NCBI GenBank assembly: GCA_021324915.1
Contig: JAJPIC010000003.1
Coordinates: forward strand, 1-55,012
DNA from: Beijerinckiaceae bacterium
GTDB lineage: Bacteria > Pseudomonadota > Alphaproteobacteria > Rhizobiales > Beijerinckiaceae
Length of the DNA stretch: 55,012 bases
Direction of reading: 5' to 3'
Positions 16,902-25,203 of the stretch are shown piece by piece (within the stretch, counting starts at the first letter, position 1; every line of letters starts with the position of its first letter). The notes under the pieces are model-generated. The model did not search any database. It was not told the origin of the DNA and saw only the letters and a list, made by a program, of their open reading frames with translations. The translations under genes were made by a program, and so were the position numbers.

Positions 16902-17393
16902 CTAATGCGAGGCAGCAGGGTTGGCGCGTTCGTGTGCGAGCTGCGTCAAGAGAAGATCGGCTTGCTTTTCTTCCGCGAGCGTTTGGCCCAGAAGATCTGC
17001 GGCTTGGCGCAGGTTCAATTCCTCGGCCCAGGCCTTCAGCGCGCCATAGCGGGCCATCTCGTAATGTTCGACCGCCTGCGCCGCTGCTATGAGGCCCGCA
17101 TCGAGCGCCCGCGTCCCCTCGAATTTTTCGACGACCTCGTCCCCTTCGCGCACGAGACCTTGAATCGCATCGCAGGGAACACGGACCGGCTTCTCATGAA
17201 GGAGATCGAAGATCTGATCGAGCCGGCTCACGTGAACTTCCGTCTGGCGCCTGTGGCCCTCGAGAGCCTTCTTGAGATTGGGCGAACTTGCCGCGTCTGC
17301 CATCTTCGGCAATGCATCGAGAATGGCATGCTCGGCGAAGTTGATGTCCTTCAATCCGTGAAGGAACAGCGTATTGAGATCCTTGTCGGACAT
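16902..17393 (-). CDS. DUF892 ferritin-like stress protein (YciE/YciF family)
   Basis: 163 residues. The four-helix DUF892 pattern is clear: LNTLFLHGLKDINFAEHAIL, then PNLKKALEGHRRQTEVHVSR, AAAQAVEHYEMARYGALKAW and LGQTLAEEKQADLLLTQLA. The Glu/His residues in each helix would bind a di-iron or di-manganese centre. YciE/F proteins respond to general and osmotic stress. GGAGG sits four bases before the ATG at 17393. A longer frame to 17453 overlaps a hairpin and is rejected. A terminator follows the stop. Confidence 0.92.
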   Translation of the reverse strand: MSDKDLNTLFLHGLKDINFAEHAILDALPKMADAASSPNLKKALEGHRRQTEVHVSRLDQIFDLLHEKPVRVPCDAIQGLVREGDEVVEKFEGTRALDAGLIAAAQAVEHYEMARYGALKAWAEELNLRQAADLLGQTLAEEKQADLLLTQLAHERANPAASH

Positions 17394-17401
17394 GTTTCCT
17401 C

Positions 17402-17437
17402 CAATCGACCGCCGCCTGATCGGCGACGGTCGCATTG
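17402..17437. other. Imperfect inverted repeat just upstream of the DUF892 ribosome site
   Basis: CAATCGACCG (17402-17411) faces CGGTCGCATTG (17427-17437), nearly complementary with a one-base bulge, around a smaller CCG/CGG pair. It lies directly before the GGAGG of the DUF892 gene and after the stop of the small gene at 17450. It could be an RNA processing or translational control hairpin; function is inference. Confidence 0.4.
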
Positions 17438-17449
17438 AACAGAGCTCGC

Positions 17450-17674
17450 TCACTTATTGGGCTTCGATACGCCGCGGCGCGATTGCCCTTCACCCATCTC
17501 TTGGATGCGGTGGGAAGGCTCGCCGGAGCGGGCGTGCGGGGCAGCCAGGAACGTCTCCTTATCGGAGAGGACGCTCTCGCTGGCGCGCGGTGCGTGCCGG
17601 AACCTGTCCTTGTCCGAGAGCACACTCCGGCCTTTTTGCCCTGAGGTCCGAGTCGAACGAATGTCGCGTTCCAT
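17450..17674 (-). CDS. Small hydrophilic hypothetical protein with an internal repeat
   Basis: 74 residues, very hydrophilic and probably disordered. It begins MERDIRSTRTSGQKGRSVLS. The motif SVLSDK-D/E occurs twice (SVLSDKDRFRHAPR and SVLSDKETFLAAPHARSGEP), 22 residues apart. GGAG six bases before the ATG at 17674 is a good ribosome site, and the gene lies 56 bases upstream of the DUF892 gene on the same strand. It is probably part of that stress-protein operon. I know no family for it. The repeat and ribosome site are seen; the coding status is inferred. Confidence 0.55.
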   Translation of the reverse strand: MERDIRSTRTSGQKGRSVLSDKDRFRHAPRASESVLSDKETFLAAPHARSGEPSHRIQEMGEGQSRRGVSKPNK

Positions 17675-18401
17675 GTTGCACTCCATCGTAGTTCGTCAGT
17701 CATTTCAAACGCATAACGAAACTCGAGGTTCCTAATTCAGAGCGCAATTCTTGCATCCTCCCGCATAATTCTTGCCTTTCTTCGGGAAGATCTTTGATCA
17801 TGCCGGCCATGCCTAAGGATCGCTTGTTTTTTATTACAACTATTCTACGGGCTCGGTCGAATTTCCCGCACGAAGACGAGCCGAATGATTCGCAGCTGCG
17901 GGCCTCTTCTCGGGGGCCTTCGCGATCCGCGTCGGCAAAGTGATCCGTCGCGCAAGCGTGGGACTTCGGTGTGAGACTTGTGCGCGACGCCGCTCTCTGC
18001 TCTGCGCGTTTCAGCGGGCCGAGCGAGCGAGGTCCTCTGAAAAATCGAAATGCAAGATCAGAATTCGGGTCGCCGGAATTTTTCGCAGTGCTGGCTTGGA
18101 AAAGTTCATGGATCAGGCGCGGATTTATTCATAGCCACGCACGCGATCTTGCTTATTTCTTTCATCGCGCCGCCCATTTGCATGCTATCCTGACAATGCA
18201 ACGCGCATCGGTGCATCGATGCGCGCACGGCCCCGGATGCGTAACAGCCGAACCGATCCCTCATATGCGCGGCGAGAAATTGTGCTCGCAAGTTCGCGTT
18301 TGACAAAGGCATCGATCTCTGTCTGTTGCGATGATGTCGAAGCAGCGTCGATGCGAGCGAATCGAGCCATCGCAGGCGCGCCGACCAAGATAGGGATAGG
18401 G
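17675..18401. other. Long intergenic region before exbB
   Basis: About 725 bases separate the minus-strand small gene from exbB. Several overlapping short frames exist, but none has a ribosome site or a recognisable product. The right half holds two inverted repeats listed separately (18178-18201 and 18202-18225). No tRNA fold was found. This must contain the exbBD-tonB promoter. Confidence 0.5.
18178..18225. promoter_or_regulatory. Adjacent inverted repeats upstream of exbB
   Basis: TTGCAT (18178-18183) faces ATGCAA (18196-18201) across 12 bases. Immediately after it comes a perfect nine-base-pair hairpin CGCGCATCG-gtgcat-CGATGCGCG (18202-18225). There is no T-tract, so it is not a classical terminator. 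They lie about 180-220 bases before exbB. They may be operator and RNA structure for an iron- or TonB-related operon, but no known Fur, RirA or Irr consensus is matched. Confidence 0.45.
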
Positions 18402-19472
18402 ATGATGCGGTCCGTGAGTAAGCGTCGAGCGATCACATTATTCAGGTTCAGCGTGCCGGCCCTCTGCTTTTTGGGCGTGCTGGCGATTTCTCAATCCGGA
18501 TCGGCGCAGAGCGCGCAAGACCAGGTTGTGCCACCTCCCGTTCCGGCGCCTGCATTGGCTGCTCCGGCGTCGCCGCAACCCGCCCCGGCTGCAAGTACTG
18601 CGCCCGCGCCGAACGCCTCCGCTGCGGCGGCCCCTGCCACTGCCGCAGCGCCGGCTCCGGTCACGACGCCACCCGCAATTGCCCCCGCCGCTACGCCGGC
18701 GCCCTCCGCACCGGCCTCTCATGTGCCGAGCCCTTCGGCCATCGATGCCCGGCTTCTTCCACATAATCTCTCGCCCTGGGGCATGTTTCGCGACGCCGAC
18801 ATTGTCGTCAAAGTCGTAATGATCGGCTTGGCCATGGCCTCGGTCGTGACCTGGACCACCTGGCTTGCAAAGAGCATCGAATTGTTCACGGCCAAGCGGA
18901 AGGTGCAAAGGCAGCTCGCCATTCTGGCGCGCGCTTCGAGCCTTTCCGCGGCGGCAGAAGAACTCGGCACCTCGAAAAGCCCGGTCGTGCGCATGGTCGA
19001 AGCCGCCGCTGCCGAAGTCGACCGATCACAAGATCTCAACGCCGACGGGATCAAGGAGCGAGCCGCGGCTCTCATCGCCCGCATCGAGGCCCGCGCCGGA
19101 CGGCAGATGAATCGCGGCACCGGCATTCTCGGAACGATCGGCGCCACTGCTCCCTTCATCGGCCTCTTCGGCACGGTCTGGGGCATCATGAATAGTTTCA
19201 TTGGCATTTCCCGCACGAATACGACCAATCTCGCGGTCGTCGCGCCCGGCATCGCGGAAGCTTTGCTCGCCACCGCCTTCGGTCTCGTCGCTGCCATTCC
19301 CGCCGTGATCATCTATAATCTCTTCGCACGCAGCATCGCCTCCTATCGCGCGGCGCTCGCCGATGCAGCGGCGGAAATCCTGCGCCACGTGTCGCGCGAT
19401 CTCGACCGCGGCGAGATCGTCGTGGAAGAGCAAGATTGGCACGTCATCGGCATGCGCCGCTCAGCCGAGTGA
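18402..19472 (+). CDS. exbB: TonB-system energiser ExbB (MotA/TolQ/ExbB proton channel)
   Basis: 356 residues, longer than E. coli ExbB (244). A signal peptide ([20 protein letters not shown]) and a periplasmic Ala/Pro-rich extension at about 35-115 precede the first channel helix ([20 protein letters not shown]). The cytoplasmic loop comes next, and then the two conserved helices with [20 protein letters not shown] and [20 protein letters not shown]. It uses proton motive force to energise TonB for outer-membrane receptors. Such long ExbB forms are known in Alphaproteobacteria. The start is one of two adjacent ATGs (18402 or 18405); AGGG lies six bases before the first. exbD follows three bases after the stop. 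Confidence 0.93.
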   Translation: MMRSVSKRRAITLFRFSVPALCFLGVLAISQSGSAQSAQDQVVPPPVPAPALAAPASPQPAPAASTAPAPNASAAAAPATAAAPAPVTTPPAIAPAATPAPSAPASHVPSPSAIDARLLPHNLSPWGMFRDADIVVKVVMIGLAMASVVTWTTWLAKSIELFTAKRKVQRQLAILARASSLSAAAEELGTSKSPVVRMVEAAAAEVDRSQDLNADGIKERAAALIARIEARAGRQMNRGTGILGTIGATAPFIGLFGTVWGIMNSFIGISRTNTTNLAVVAPGIAEALLATAFGLVAAIPAVIIYNLFARSIASYRAALADAAAEILRHVSRDLDRGEIVVEEQDWHVIGMRRSAE

Positions 19473-19475
19473 TCC

Positions 19476-19913
19476 ATGGCCGTCAAGCTCGCCTCCAACG
19501 ATGACGAACTCGATGAAGCGCATGACATCAATGTCACGCCTTTCATCGACGTGATGCTCGTCCTCCTCATCATTTTCATGGTGGCCGCGCCGCTCTCGAC
19601 GGTCGATGTCAATGTCGACCTTCCAGCTTCGACGGCGCAGCCGAGCCAGCGGCCCGACAAGCCGATCTTCATCACCATAAAGCCGGATCTTTCGCTCTCG
19701 ATCGGCGACGCGGCGGTCTCGCAGGCCGATCTCGGCGCAGCCGTCGATGCCGCAACCGGTGGCGACAAGGAGCAGAGGATCTTTCTGCGCGGCGATAAAT
19801 CCATCGCCTATGGTTCGGTCATGGACACGATGAATCTGCTCCGCAAGGCCGGCTATCTGAAAATCGCGCTGGTCGGCCTCGACGCGAGCCAGGCGGCACC
19901 GGCTGCGCCATGA
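19476..19913 (+). CDS. exbD: TonB-system transport protein ExbD
   Basis: 145 residues, the usual size. EAHDINVTPFIDVMLVLLIIF contains the single transmembrane helix with the essential Asp that carries protons. The periplasmic domain ends RKAGYLKIALVGLDAS. It works as part of the ExbB-ExbD channel. It starts three bases after exbB and overlaps tonB by four bases (ATGA), so the three genes are one translationally coupled operon. Confidence 0.96.
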   Translation: MAVKLASNDDELDEAHDINVTPFIDVMLVLLIIFMVAAPLSTVDVNVDLPASTAQPSQRPDKPIFITIKPDLSLSIGDAAVSQADLGAAVDAATGGDKEQRIFLRGDKSIAYGSVMDTMNLLRKAGYLKIALVGLDASQAAPAAP

Positions 19914-20689
19914 GCATGATCACCGATACGGTTCTCCCGCGCGGCGACGAGTCCGGCCTGCGCCGGTGGGGCGTAGCGGCTCTCATCGTCTTGCTCGTTC
20001 ACATCGGCCTCATCGCGGCCTTCGTTTTCGAGCGGCAATCCGAGATGCCGCCCGGCAATCCGCCCGACGCAGTGATGATCGACCTCGCGCCCGTCGCTGT
20101 CGCGCCCCCGCCGCAGGAGGAAGTGATCACGCCGCCGCAGCCGCAGGAAGAGCAGCAGCAGACCCCGCCGACGCCCGTCCAACAAGAAGTTCCTCTGCCG
20201 CAGCCGCAGGTCACCGAAATGCCGGTCGAGCCCGACGTCCTGCCCTCCCCGCAAGCGGAAGTCATGTTGGCCCCGCCGCCGCCAAAGGTCATCGAGAAGT
20301 CGCGCCCCGAGCACCAAACGAAGAAGCAAGCCGCGCGCGCACAGCCCCGCACCAATCTGCCGCGGGCGCAAAGAGCAGCAGCCCCGGCAGCAGGCTTCAA
20401 CGGCGCTGCGGCCTCTTCATGGAAGAGCGAGATCGTCATGCGGATCAGCAGCGTGAAAGAATATCCGGAGGAAGGCCGCTCGCAGGGAGCGAGCGGAACG
20501 GCGCGCGTCGCCTTTTTGGTCGATCGCAATGGACGCATTTCCGGCGTGCGGCTCGCCGGCAGTTCCGGTTCGACCATTCTCGATCGCGCGGCGGTGGAGA
20601 CCGTGCGGCGCGCCAATCCCGTGCCGGCCCCGCCTCCCGGCGTTCCGGGCGGCAGTTTCACCATTCCGCTCCATTTCAGCTTGCAGTAG
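19910..20689 (+). CDS. tonB: TonB energy-transducing protein
   Basis: 259 residues. One N-terminal membrane helix (WGVAALIVLLVHIGLIAAFV) comes first. A Pro/Gln/Glu-rich periplasmic spacer at about 45-150 follows. The C-terminal TonB domain at 165-259 (YPEEGRSQGASGTARVAFLV; GSSGSTILDRAAVETVRRA) contacts TonB boxes of outer-membrane receptors. It overlaps exbD by four bases. No receptor gene is nearby, so the cargo (siderophore, haem, vitamin or lanthanide complex) cannot be read from context. Confidence 0.95.
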   Translation: MSMITDTVLPRGDESGLRRWGVAALIVLLVHIGLIAAFVFERQSEMPPGNPPDAVMIDLAPVAVAPPPQEEVITPPQPQEEQQQTPPTPVQQEVPLPQPQVTEMPVEPDVLPSPQAEVMLAPPPPKVIEKSRPEHQTKKQAARAQPRTNLPRAQRAAAPAAGFNGAAASSWKSEIVMRISSVKEYPEEGRSQGASGTARVAFLVDRNGRISGVRLAGSSGSTILDRAAVETVRRANPVPAPPPGVPGGSFTIPLHFSLQ

Positions 20690-20825
20690 CGGGCGCGACC
20701 GCGACCTTCTGCGGCTAGCCAAGTGCTCGCGTTGACTTGCCTTCCGGGGGCCATTACGACACGCCGATGTCGAAGCGGCAAAAGGGAGGGTCGCATCGAT
20801 TCGACCCAATCCCGTGGGTGAGATC

Positions 20826-21704
20826 ATGACTGAAATCAACAAAATCGGGGTGATCGGCGCGGGCCAGATGGGCTCCGGAATCGCCCAGGTCTGCGCTGTC
20901 GCCGGCATCGATATCGCGCTCAACGACGTTTCCGAGGAGAGGATCAACGCCGGCCTCGCGACGCTCGGCGGCAATCTCACGCGGCTCGTCGAACGCAAGC
21001 AGCTCGACGAGGCGACGCGCGCCGCGGCAATGGCCCGGATCACGCCGGCACTCGATTTCGAAGCCTTCCGCGACTGCGATCTCGTCATCGAAGTCGCATC
21101 CGAGAACGAGGAGATCAAGCGCAAGATCTTCACCAAGGTCTGCCCGACCTTGCGCCCGGACTGTATGCTCGCGACCAATACGTCGTCGATCTCGATTACG
21201 CGGCTCGCTTCGGTGACCGACCGGCCCGAGCGATTCATCGGGATCCATTTCATGAATCCCGTCCCGCGCATGCAGCTCGTCGAGATCATCCGCGGGATTG
21301 CGACGGACGACGCCACGTTCGAGGCTTCCAAGAAATTCGTCGCGCGGCTCGGCAAAACCGCGACGGTCTCGGAAGATTTCCCCGCCTTCATCGTCAATCG
21401 GATCCTTCTGCCGATGATCAACGAGGCGATCTATACGCTCTACGAAGGCGTCGGCACGGTCGACGCGATCGACACGGCCATGCGGCTCGGCGCCAATCAT
21501 CCCATGGGACCGCTGCAGCTCGCCGATTTCATCGGCCTCGATACGGTCCCCTCGGTGATGCAGGTCCTGCACGAGGGCTTGGCCGATTCGAAATATCGGC
21601 CTTGCCCGCTGCTCGTTAAATATGTCGAGGCCGGCTGGCTCGGCCGCAAGACCCAGCGGGGCTTCTATGATTATCGCAGCGGCACGCCCATTCCGACGCG
21701 ATGA
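20826..21704 (+). CDS. hbd: 3-hydroxybutyryl-CoA dehydrogenase
   Basis: 292 residues, standard length. The NAD-binding motif VIGAGQMGSGIAQVCAVAG is at 8-26. The catalytic His lies in RFIGIHFMNPVPRMQLVEI, and the C-terminal dimer domain has GVGTVDAIDTAMRLGANHPM then GPLQLADFIGLD. It interconverts 3-hydroxybutyryl-CoA and acetoacetyl-CoA with NAD. It may feed the PHB and ethylmalonyl-CoA pathways, since phaA and phaB are about 9 kb away. A GTG four codons earlier exists, but the ATG at 20826 with GTGAG upstream fits the family better. It stands alone after tonB. Confidence 0.95.
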   Translation: MTEINKIGVIGAGQMGSGIAQVCAVAGIDIALNDVSEERINAGLATLGGNLTRLVERKQLDEATRAAAMARITPALDFEAFRDCDLVIEVASENEEIKRKIFTKVCPTLRPDCMLATNTSSISITRLASVTDRPERFIGIHFMNPVPRMQLVEIIRGIATDDATFEASKKFVARLGKTATVSEDFPAFIVNRILLPMINEAIYTLYEGVGTVDAIDTAMRLGANHPMGPLQLADFIGLDTVPSVMQVLHEGLADSKYRPCPLLVKYVEAGWLGRKTQRGFYDYRSGTPIPTR

Positions 21705-21917
21705 GAGATTGGGCCTTCACATTGCCGTCACCGACTCATGCGAGCTGATTTCCTGGCGATTGCCTTAACGACGGAGGTCATTTAGAGGGATTTCGGGCGA
21801 CCGGCGAAGCGGGCGCTCTTGGGAGGTAATAGAGACCGGGGTCCTTCACACTCCGGCAATCCAATGGGGCGTTTCGGGCGGCCCCGCCGCGCGAGGCGCC
21901 TATGCGAGGTGCCAGGT

Positions 21918-22487
21918 TTGACGGTTCACTGCCAACCTCTGGTATCGCCGGAAGGCTGTCCGGCACTGGTGCTCAATGCCGATTTTCGGCCCTTGAGCTA
22001 TTATCCCCTGTCGTTGTGGTCGTGGCAGGATGCGATCAAGGCGGTCTTCCTGGACCGCGTCAATATCGTCTCCCATTACAATCGAACGGTGCGCAGCCCG
22101 AGCTTCGAAATGCGGCTGCCCTCGGTGGTCTCGCTCAAGACCTATATCCGTCCGTCTCGCCACCCGGCCTTCACCCGGTTCAACGTCTTCCTGCGCGACC
22201 GTTTCAGCTGTCAATATTGCAGCGCGCGCGAGGAACTCACCTTCGACCATCTCGTGCCCCGTTCGAAGGGCGGAACGACCACTTGGGAAAATGTCGTCAC
22301 TGCCTGCTCCTGCTGCAATTTGCGCAAGGGCGACCGGCTGGCGAGCGAAGCTCATATGTGGCCGGCGCGCAATCCCTATCGGCCGACGGTCAATGATCTG
22401 CACCAGAACGGCCGGCTATTTCCGCCCAACTATCTCCACGAAAGTTGGATGGACTATCTTTATTGGGACTCGGTCCTGGAGCCCTAG
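21918..22487 (+). CDS. HNH endonuclease, conserved alphaproteobacterial type
   Basis: About 189 residues. The N-terminal part (PALVLNADFRPLSYYPLSLW then SWQDAIKAVFLDRVNIV) is characteristic of this family. The HNH core is FSCQYCSAREELTFDHLVPR then WENVVTACSCCNLRKGD: two CxxC pairs for zinc, the catalytic His of DH, and Asn. The frame extends to 21819. A TTG at 21918 with GAGG eight bases before it coincides with where family members usually begin, so it is preferred; the ATG at 21864 is an alternative. The stop codon TAG is the first part of a family B repeat (22484). It may act in DNA repair or defence; the target is unknown. Confidence 0.85.
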   Translation: MTVHCQPLVSPEGCPALVLNADFRPLSYYPLSLWSWQDAIKAVFLDRVNIVSHYNRTVRSPSFEMRLPSVVSLKTYIRPSRHPAFTRFNVFLRDRFSCQYCSAREELTFDHLVPRSKGGTTTWENVVTACSCCNLRKGDRLASEAHMWPARNPYRPTVNDLHQNGRLFPPNYLHESWMDYLYWDSVLEP

Positions 22488-22614
22488 AGCAGGAGGCGAA
22501 AAAGCCGATACCGGTTTTCGCGCAAATCCCGCTCTCAGTCTCTAGAATCGATTACTCTAGAATCGATTACGTTCATGCCTTTGGATCATCCGATCCAAAA
22601 GCATCCTGATCTAG
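22484..22614. repeat. Rhizobiales intergenic repeat, family B copy 1
   Basis: About 130 bases starting ctagagcaggaggcgaaaaa with the core ccggttttcgcgcaaatccc. A tail with gatccaaaagcatcctgatc follows. It matches the copy at 30729-30843 over most of its length. A 15-base unit tctagaatcgattac is perfectly duplicated in tandem (22541-22555, 22556-22570), which the other copy lacks. The HNH gene stop codon is inside its first bases. Confidence 0.85.
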
Positions 22615-22644
22615 GCCCGATTCCACGAAATTGGATGGCCCGAC

Positions 22645-23058
22645 GTGCGTTCGGCGCTTTTTTTCGGCGCGATTGGACTTGCCCTCGCGCTCCTTTCGAG
22701 CCCGGCTTCGGGCGATCCGCTCGCGCGAACACTCAGCAGTCAGCAACGCGACATCATCCAGCACGGCGTGTTGCGGGAGGCGAATGTTTCGATCGTCGCG
22801 ATGGCGGGCGAGCCGCAGCGCTTCGCGACCGAACTCGCCGCTGCGTTGCGGGCGGCCGGCGCCGCCGTCTCCTTCGGTAGAGACGTGACGGTTGCGGCTA
22901 GCCGCACGGGACTGGTCGTCTATTACGATCACACGGTGCCGGCCGATGCTTCGGTCTTCCTCGCGCTCGATAGGGCGGGGCTCAACCCGGAGGACCACGA
23001 CATCCCCGGCGCACCGGCCGCGACCATCATGGTCGGACCGAGGCCCTCTCATCTATGA
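22645..23058 (+). CDS. Small exported hypothetical protein
   Basis: 137 residues from a GTG at 22645, with GGATGG about six bases upstream. The N-terminus MRSALFFGAIGLALALLSSP followed by ASG is a convincing signal peptide. The mature part is about 115 residues of alpha/beta composition (VSIVAMAGEPQRFATELAAA; TGLVVYYDHTVPADASVFLA) without cysteines or recognised motif. It follows a family B repeat and converges on the GNAT gene. Function unknown. Confidence 0.7.
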   Translation: MRSALFFGAIGLALALLSSPASGDPLARTLSSQQRDIIQHGVLREANVSIVAMAGEPQRFATELAAALRAAGAAVSFGRDVTVAASRTGLVVYYDHTVPADASVFLALDRAGLNPEDHDIPGAPAATIMVGPRPSHL

Positions 23059-23064
23059 CGCGCT

Positions 23065-23562
23065 CTAAGGGCGCGTCACCCTTCCGCTCACGCCCTCGAA
23101 GCCATTCTCGGCGAGCGCAAAATAAAGCAGACGCTCGGGATCGACGGGGCCCGGAAAAACGAGCCGGCCTTCGGGCACCGGCTTGAATCCCATCTTGCCG
23201 TAATAGGACATATCGCCGACCAGAATCACGAGGCTGTGCCCCGCCGCACGCGCCGCTTCAAGCGATTTCATCACCAGGGTCTCGCCGATTCCGGCATTCC
23301 GGAATGCCGGTTCCACACTGAGCGGCCCGAGCAGAAGCGCAGGTTTGCCACCGCAATTGATCGGCGTCATCCGATTGGCCCCGACCAGCAACCGGCCGAC
23401 CCGGGCGACATAGGAAAGGCTCAGATCGGCGGGCACGCCTTCCCGTAGCCGATAGGCCGAACGCGCAAACCGGCCGGGCCCGAAAACGCGTTCGTCGAGC
23501 CTTTCGATTGCGGCCTGATCGGCCGGCTGTTGCGGCACGATGGCGAGCGTCAGATCCGACAT
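23065..23562 (-). CDS. GNAT-family N-acetyltransferase (YhbS-like)
   Basis: 165 residues. The acetyl-CoA-binding signature appears as LLLGPLSVEPAFRNAGIGET (Q/RxxGxG/A type), followed by ARAAGHSLVILVGDMSYYGK and MGFKP, typical of the YhbS subgroup. It would acetylate an amine on a small molecule or protein; the substrate is unknown. The ATG at 23562 begins MSDLTLAIVPQQ. The NUDIX gene lies upstream on the same strand with a gap of 93 bases. Confidence 0.9.
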   Translation of the reverse strand: MSDLTLAIVPQQPADQAAIERLDERVFGPGRFARSAYRLREGVPADLSLSYVARVGRLLVGANRMTPINCGGKPALLLGPLSVEPAFRNAGIGETLVMKSLEAARAAGHSLVILVGDMSYYGKMGFKPVPEGRLVFPGPVDPERLLYFALAENGFEGVSGRVTRP

Positions 23563-23655
23563 GGCGCGAGCCTCAATTTGCCTGCCCGGGTCGATTGCGA
23601 GAAGTGGATAGCGGCTTTTCGATCCAAAATCATCGCACGCGATACGGAACGCCGG

Positions 23656-24114
23656 TCACCACGTCGCGCTCACCGGCGCACCCCCTATTTCGGCAAGCCT
23701 CGCGCAGGTTCCCGGGCTCGTCGTCTCCGGTAAGCCATCGAGGGCAAAGAAGCGCGCCTCTGCAATTTCATAATCGGGCTTGAACGGATGAGCGCGAAAA
23801 TCGCGAACGACATAGCAGGCGACATGGTCGCGGCGCGATACCTTCGGATTGAAGAAAATTCCGTGAAGGACCGGCGTCCCCAGAACTTCGACCCCCGTCT
23901 CCTCGAGGAGCTCCCGGCCAAGCGCTTCACGAGCCGATTCGCCAATCTCGACGCCCCCGCCAGGCAGATACCAGCCTGAAACGTAAGTGTGGCGGACGAG
24001 AAGAACCCGGCCTTGTCCGTCGATAACGATCCCGCGCACGCCCAGCCGCAAAGGCCGGAAAAGACCGCTCGAGAACGCGGCAAACCGGCGCAAACGGGCC
24101 ATCAAGGATTGCAT
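23656..24114 (-). CDS. NUDIX hydrolase
   Basis: 152 residues. A complete Nudix box is present: GGGVEIGESAREALGRELLE followed by ETGVEV (GX5EX7REUXEEXGU). It is preceded by GWYLPG, and a basic N-terminus comes first. Members hydrolyse nucleoside diphosphates linked to another group, needing magnesium or manganese. The substrate cannot be predicted. It is divergent from mbfA, and the ICE-like box at 24136 lies between them, so it might share iron control. Confidence 0.92.
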   Translation of the reverse strand: MQSLMARLRRFAAFSSGLFRPLRLGVRGIVIDGQGRVLLVRHTYVSGWYLPGGGVEIGESAREALGRELLEETGVEVLGTPVLHGIFFNPKVSRRDHVACYVVRDFRAHPFKPDYEIAEARFFALDGLPETTSPGTCARLAEIGGAPVSATW

Positions 24115-24135
24115 GGAGCACTGCCAGCCTTTAAA

Positions 24136-24150
24136 TTAGAATAATTCAAA
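24136..24150. promoter_or_regulatory. Iron control element (ICE)-like Irr operator upstream of mbfA
   Basis: TTAGAAT-A-ATTCAAA (centre 24143) is a near-perfect dyad. It matches the Irr-binding ICE consensus TTTAGAA-N3-TTCTAAA of Rhizobiales with one deviation in the right arm. Its centre is 50 bases before the mbfA start. mbfA of Bradyrhizobium and Agrobacterium is known to be repressed by Irr through such a box. The sequence match is seen; control by Irr is inferred. Confidence 0.75.
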
Positions 24151-24192
24151 ACTAGCTCCCACTCAGCTTGCGACGGCGCTTTGGAGGCCTCC

Positions 24193-25164
24193 ATGAAGCG
24201 TTTTTCCGACCTGACGGAACAAGAAATTCTCGCGGTCGCCATCGATGCAGAGGAGGACGATCGTAAGGTTTACCTCGCCTTTGCGGAAGATTTGCGCGCC
24301 CGCTATCCGGGTACCGCCGCGCTGTTCGAGAACATGGCGAAGGTCGAAGCCTCGCACCGCGACAGTCTTCTCGAGAAATATCACGAAAAGTTCGGGCCCA
24401 ATCTGCTGCCGATCCGCCGCACGGACGTGAGCGGCTACATGAAGCGCCGGCCCGTATGGCTCGTGCGCAATCTCTCGATCGAAACGATCCGCAACGAGGT
24501 CGATATCCGCGAATCCGAGGCCTATGGCTTCTACACGAAAGCGGCGGCGCGCACGAAGGATCCCGACATACGCAAATTGCTGACCGATCTTGCGCAGGTC
24601 GAGAAGGGCCACGAGGAGATTGCCGGCGAGATCGAGACCGAATTCTTGTCGCCCGACGAGCGCAAGAAGGAGGAGGAAGCGCAGAGGCGCATGTTCGTGC
24701 TGCAATATGTGCAGCCCGGCCTCGCCGGCCTCATGGACGGTTCGGTTTCGACGCTCGCGCCGCTCTTCGCCGCGGCTTTTGCGACCCACAATACTTGGGC
24801 GACTTTCCTCGTCGGCCTTGCCGCCTCGGTAGGCGCCGGCATCAGCATGGGATTCGCCGAGGCCCTCTCCGATGACGGCGCGCTCAGCGGCCGCGGCTCG
24901 CCGTGGCTGCGGGGGCCGATCTGCGGCATTATGACGGCCTTCGGCGGCCTCGGCCACACATTGCCCTATCTCGTCCCTAATAGCGTGCCGAATGCCTTCG
25001 TCATTGCCACTGCGATCGCCGGATTGGTCGTCTTTATCGAGCTCTGGGTCATCGCCTGGGTGCGTGCGCATTTCATGGACACGCCTCTCCTGCAGGCGAT
25101 ATTCCAGATCGTGCTCGGCGGGGTCATCGTGCTGGCGGCGGGAATTTTCATCGGCAACTCTTGA
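24193..25164 (+). CDS. mbfA: MbfA: ferritin-like domain fused to VIT1-type iron exporter
   Basis: 323 residues. The N-terminal rubrerythrin-like domain at 1-160 carries carboxylate and His ligands in AIDAEEDDRKVYLAFAEDL, KVEASHRDSLLEKY, IRESEAYGFYTKAA and VEKGHEEIAGEIE. The C-terminal VIT1/CCC1 membrane domain at 175-323 has about five helices, including GLAGLMDGSVSTLAPLFAAA and ASVGAGISMGFAEALSDDGA. MbfA exports iron and protects against iron and peroxide stress in Bradyrhizobium and Agrobacterium. The ATG at 24193 has GGAGG five bases upstream. An ICE-like Irr box precedes it. The metallophosphoesterase gene follows 39 bases later. Confidence 0.95.
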   Translation: MKRFSDLTEQEILAVAIDAEEDDRKVYLAFAEDLRARYPGTAALFENMAKVEASHRDSLLEKYHEKFGPNLLPIRRTDVSGYMKRRPVWLVRNLSIETIRNEVDIRESEAYGFYTKAAARTKDPDIRKLLTDLAQVEKGHEEIAGEIETEFLSPDERKKEEEAQRRMFVLQYVQPGLAGLMDGSVSTLAPLFAAAFATHNTWATFLVGLAASVGAGISMGFAEALSDDGALSGRGSPWLRGPICGIMTAFGGLGHTLPYLVPNSVPNAFVIATAIAGLVVFIELWVIAWVRAHFMDTPLLQAIFQIVLGGVIVLAAGIFIGNS

Positions 25165-25203
25165 AAGGGGACGCGGATCTCGTCCAAGAGGAGTTCGTCC
25201 GGG

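Noticed and set aside
17940-18303. Overlapping short frames before exbB
   Set aside because: None has a ribosome site, a signal peptide or a recognisable domain, and they cross the inverted repeats.
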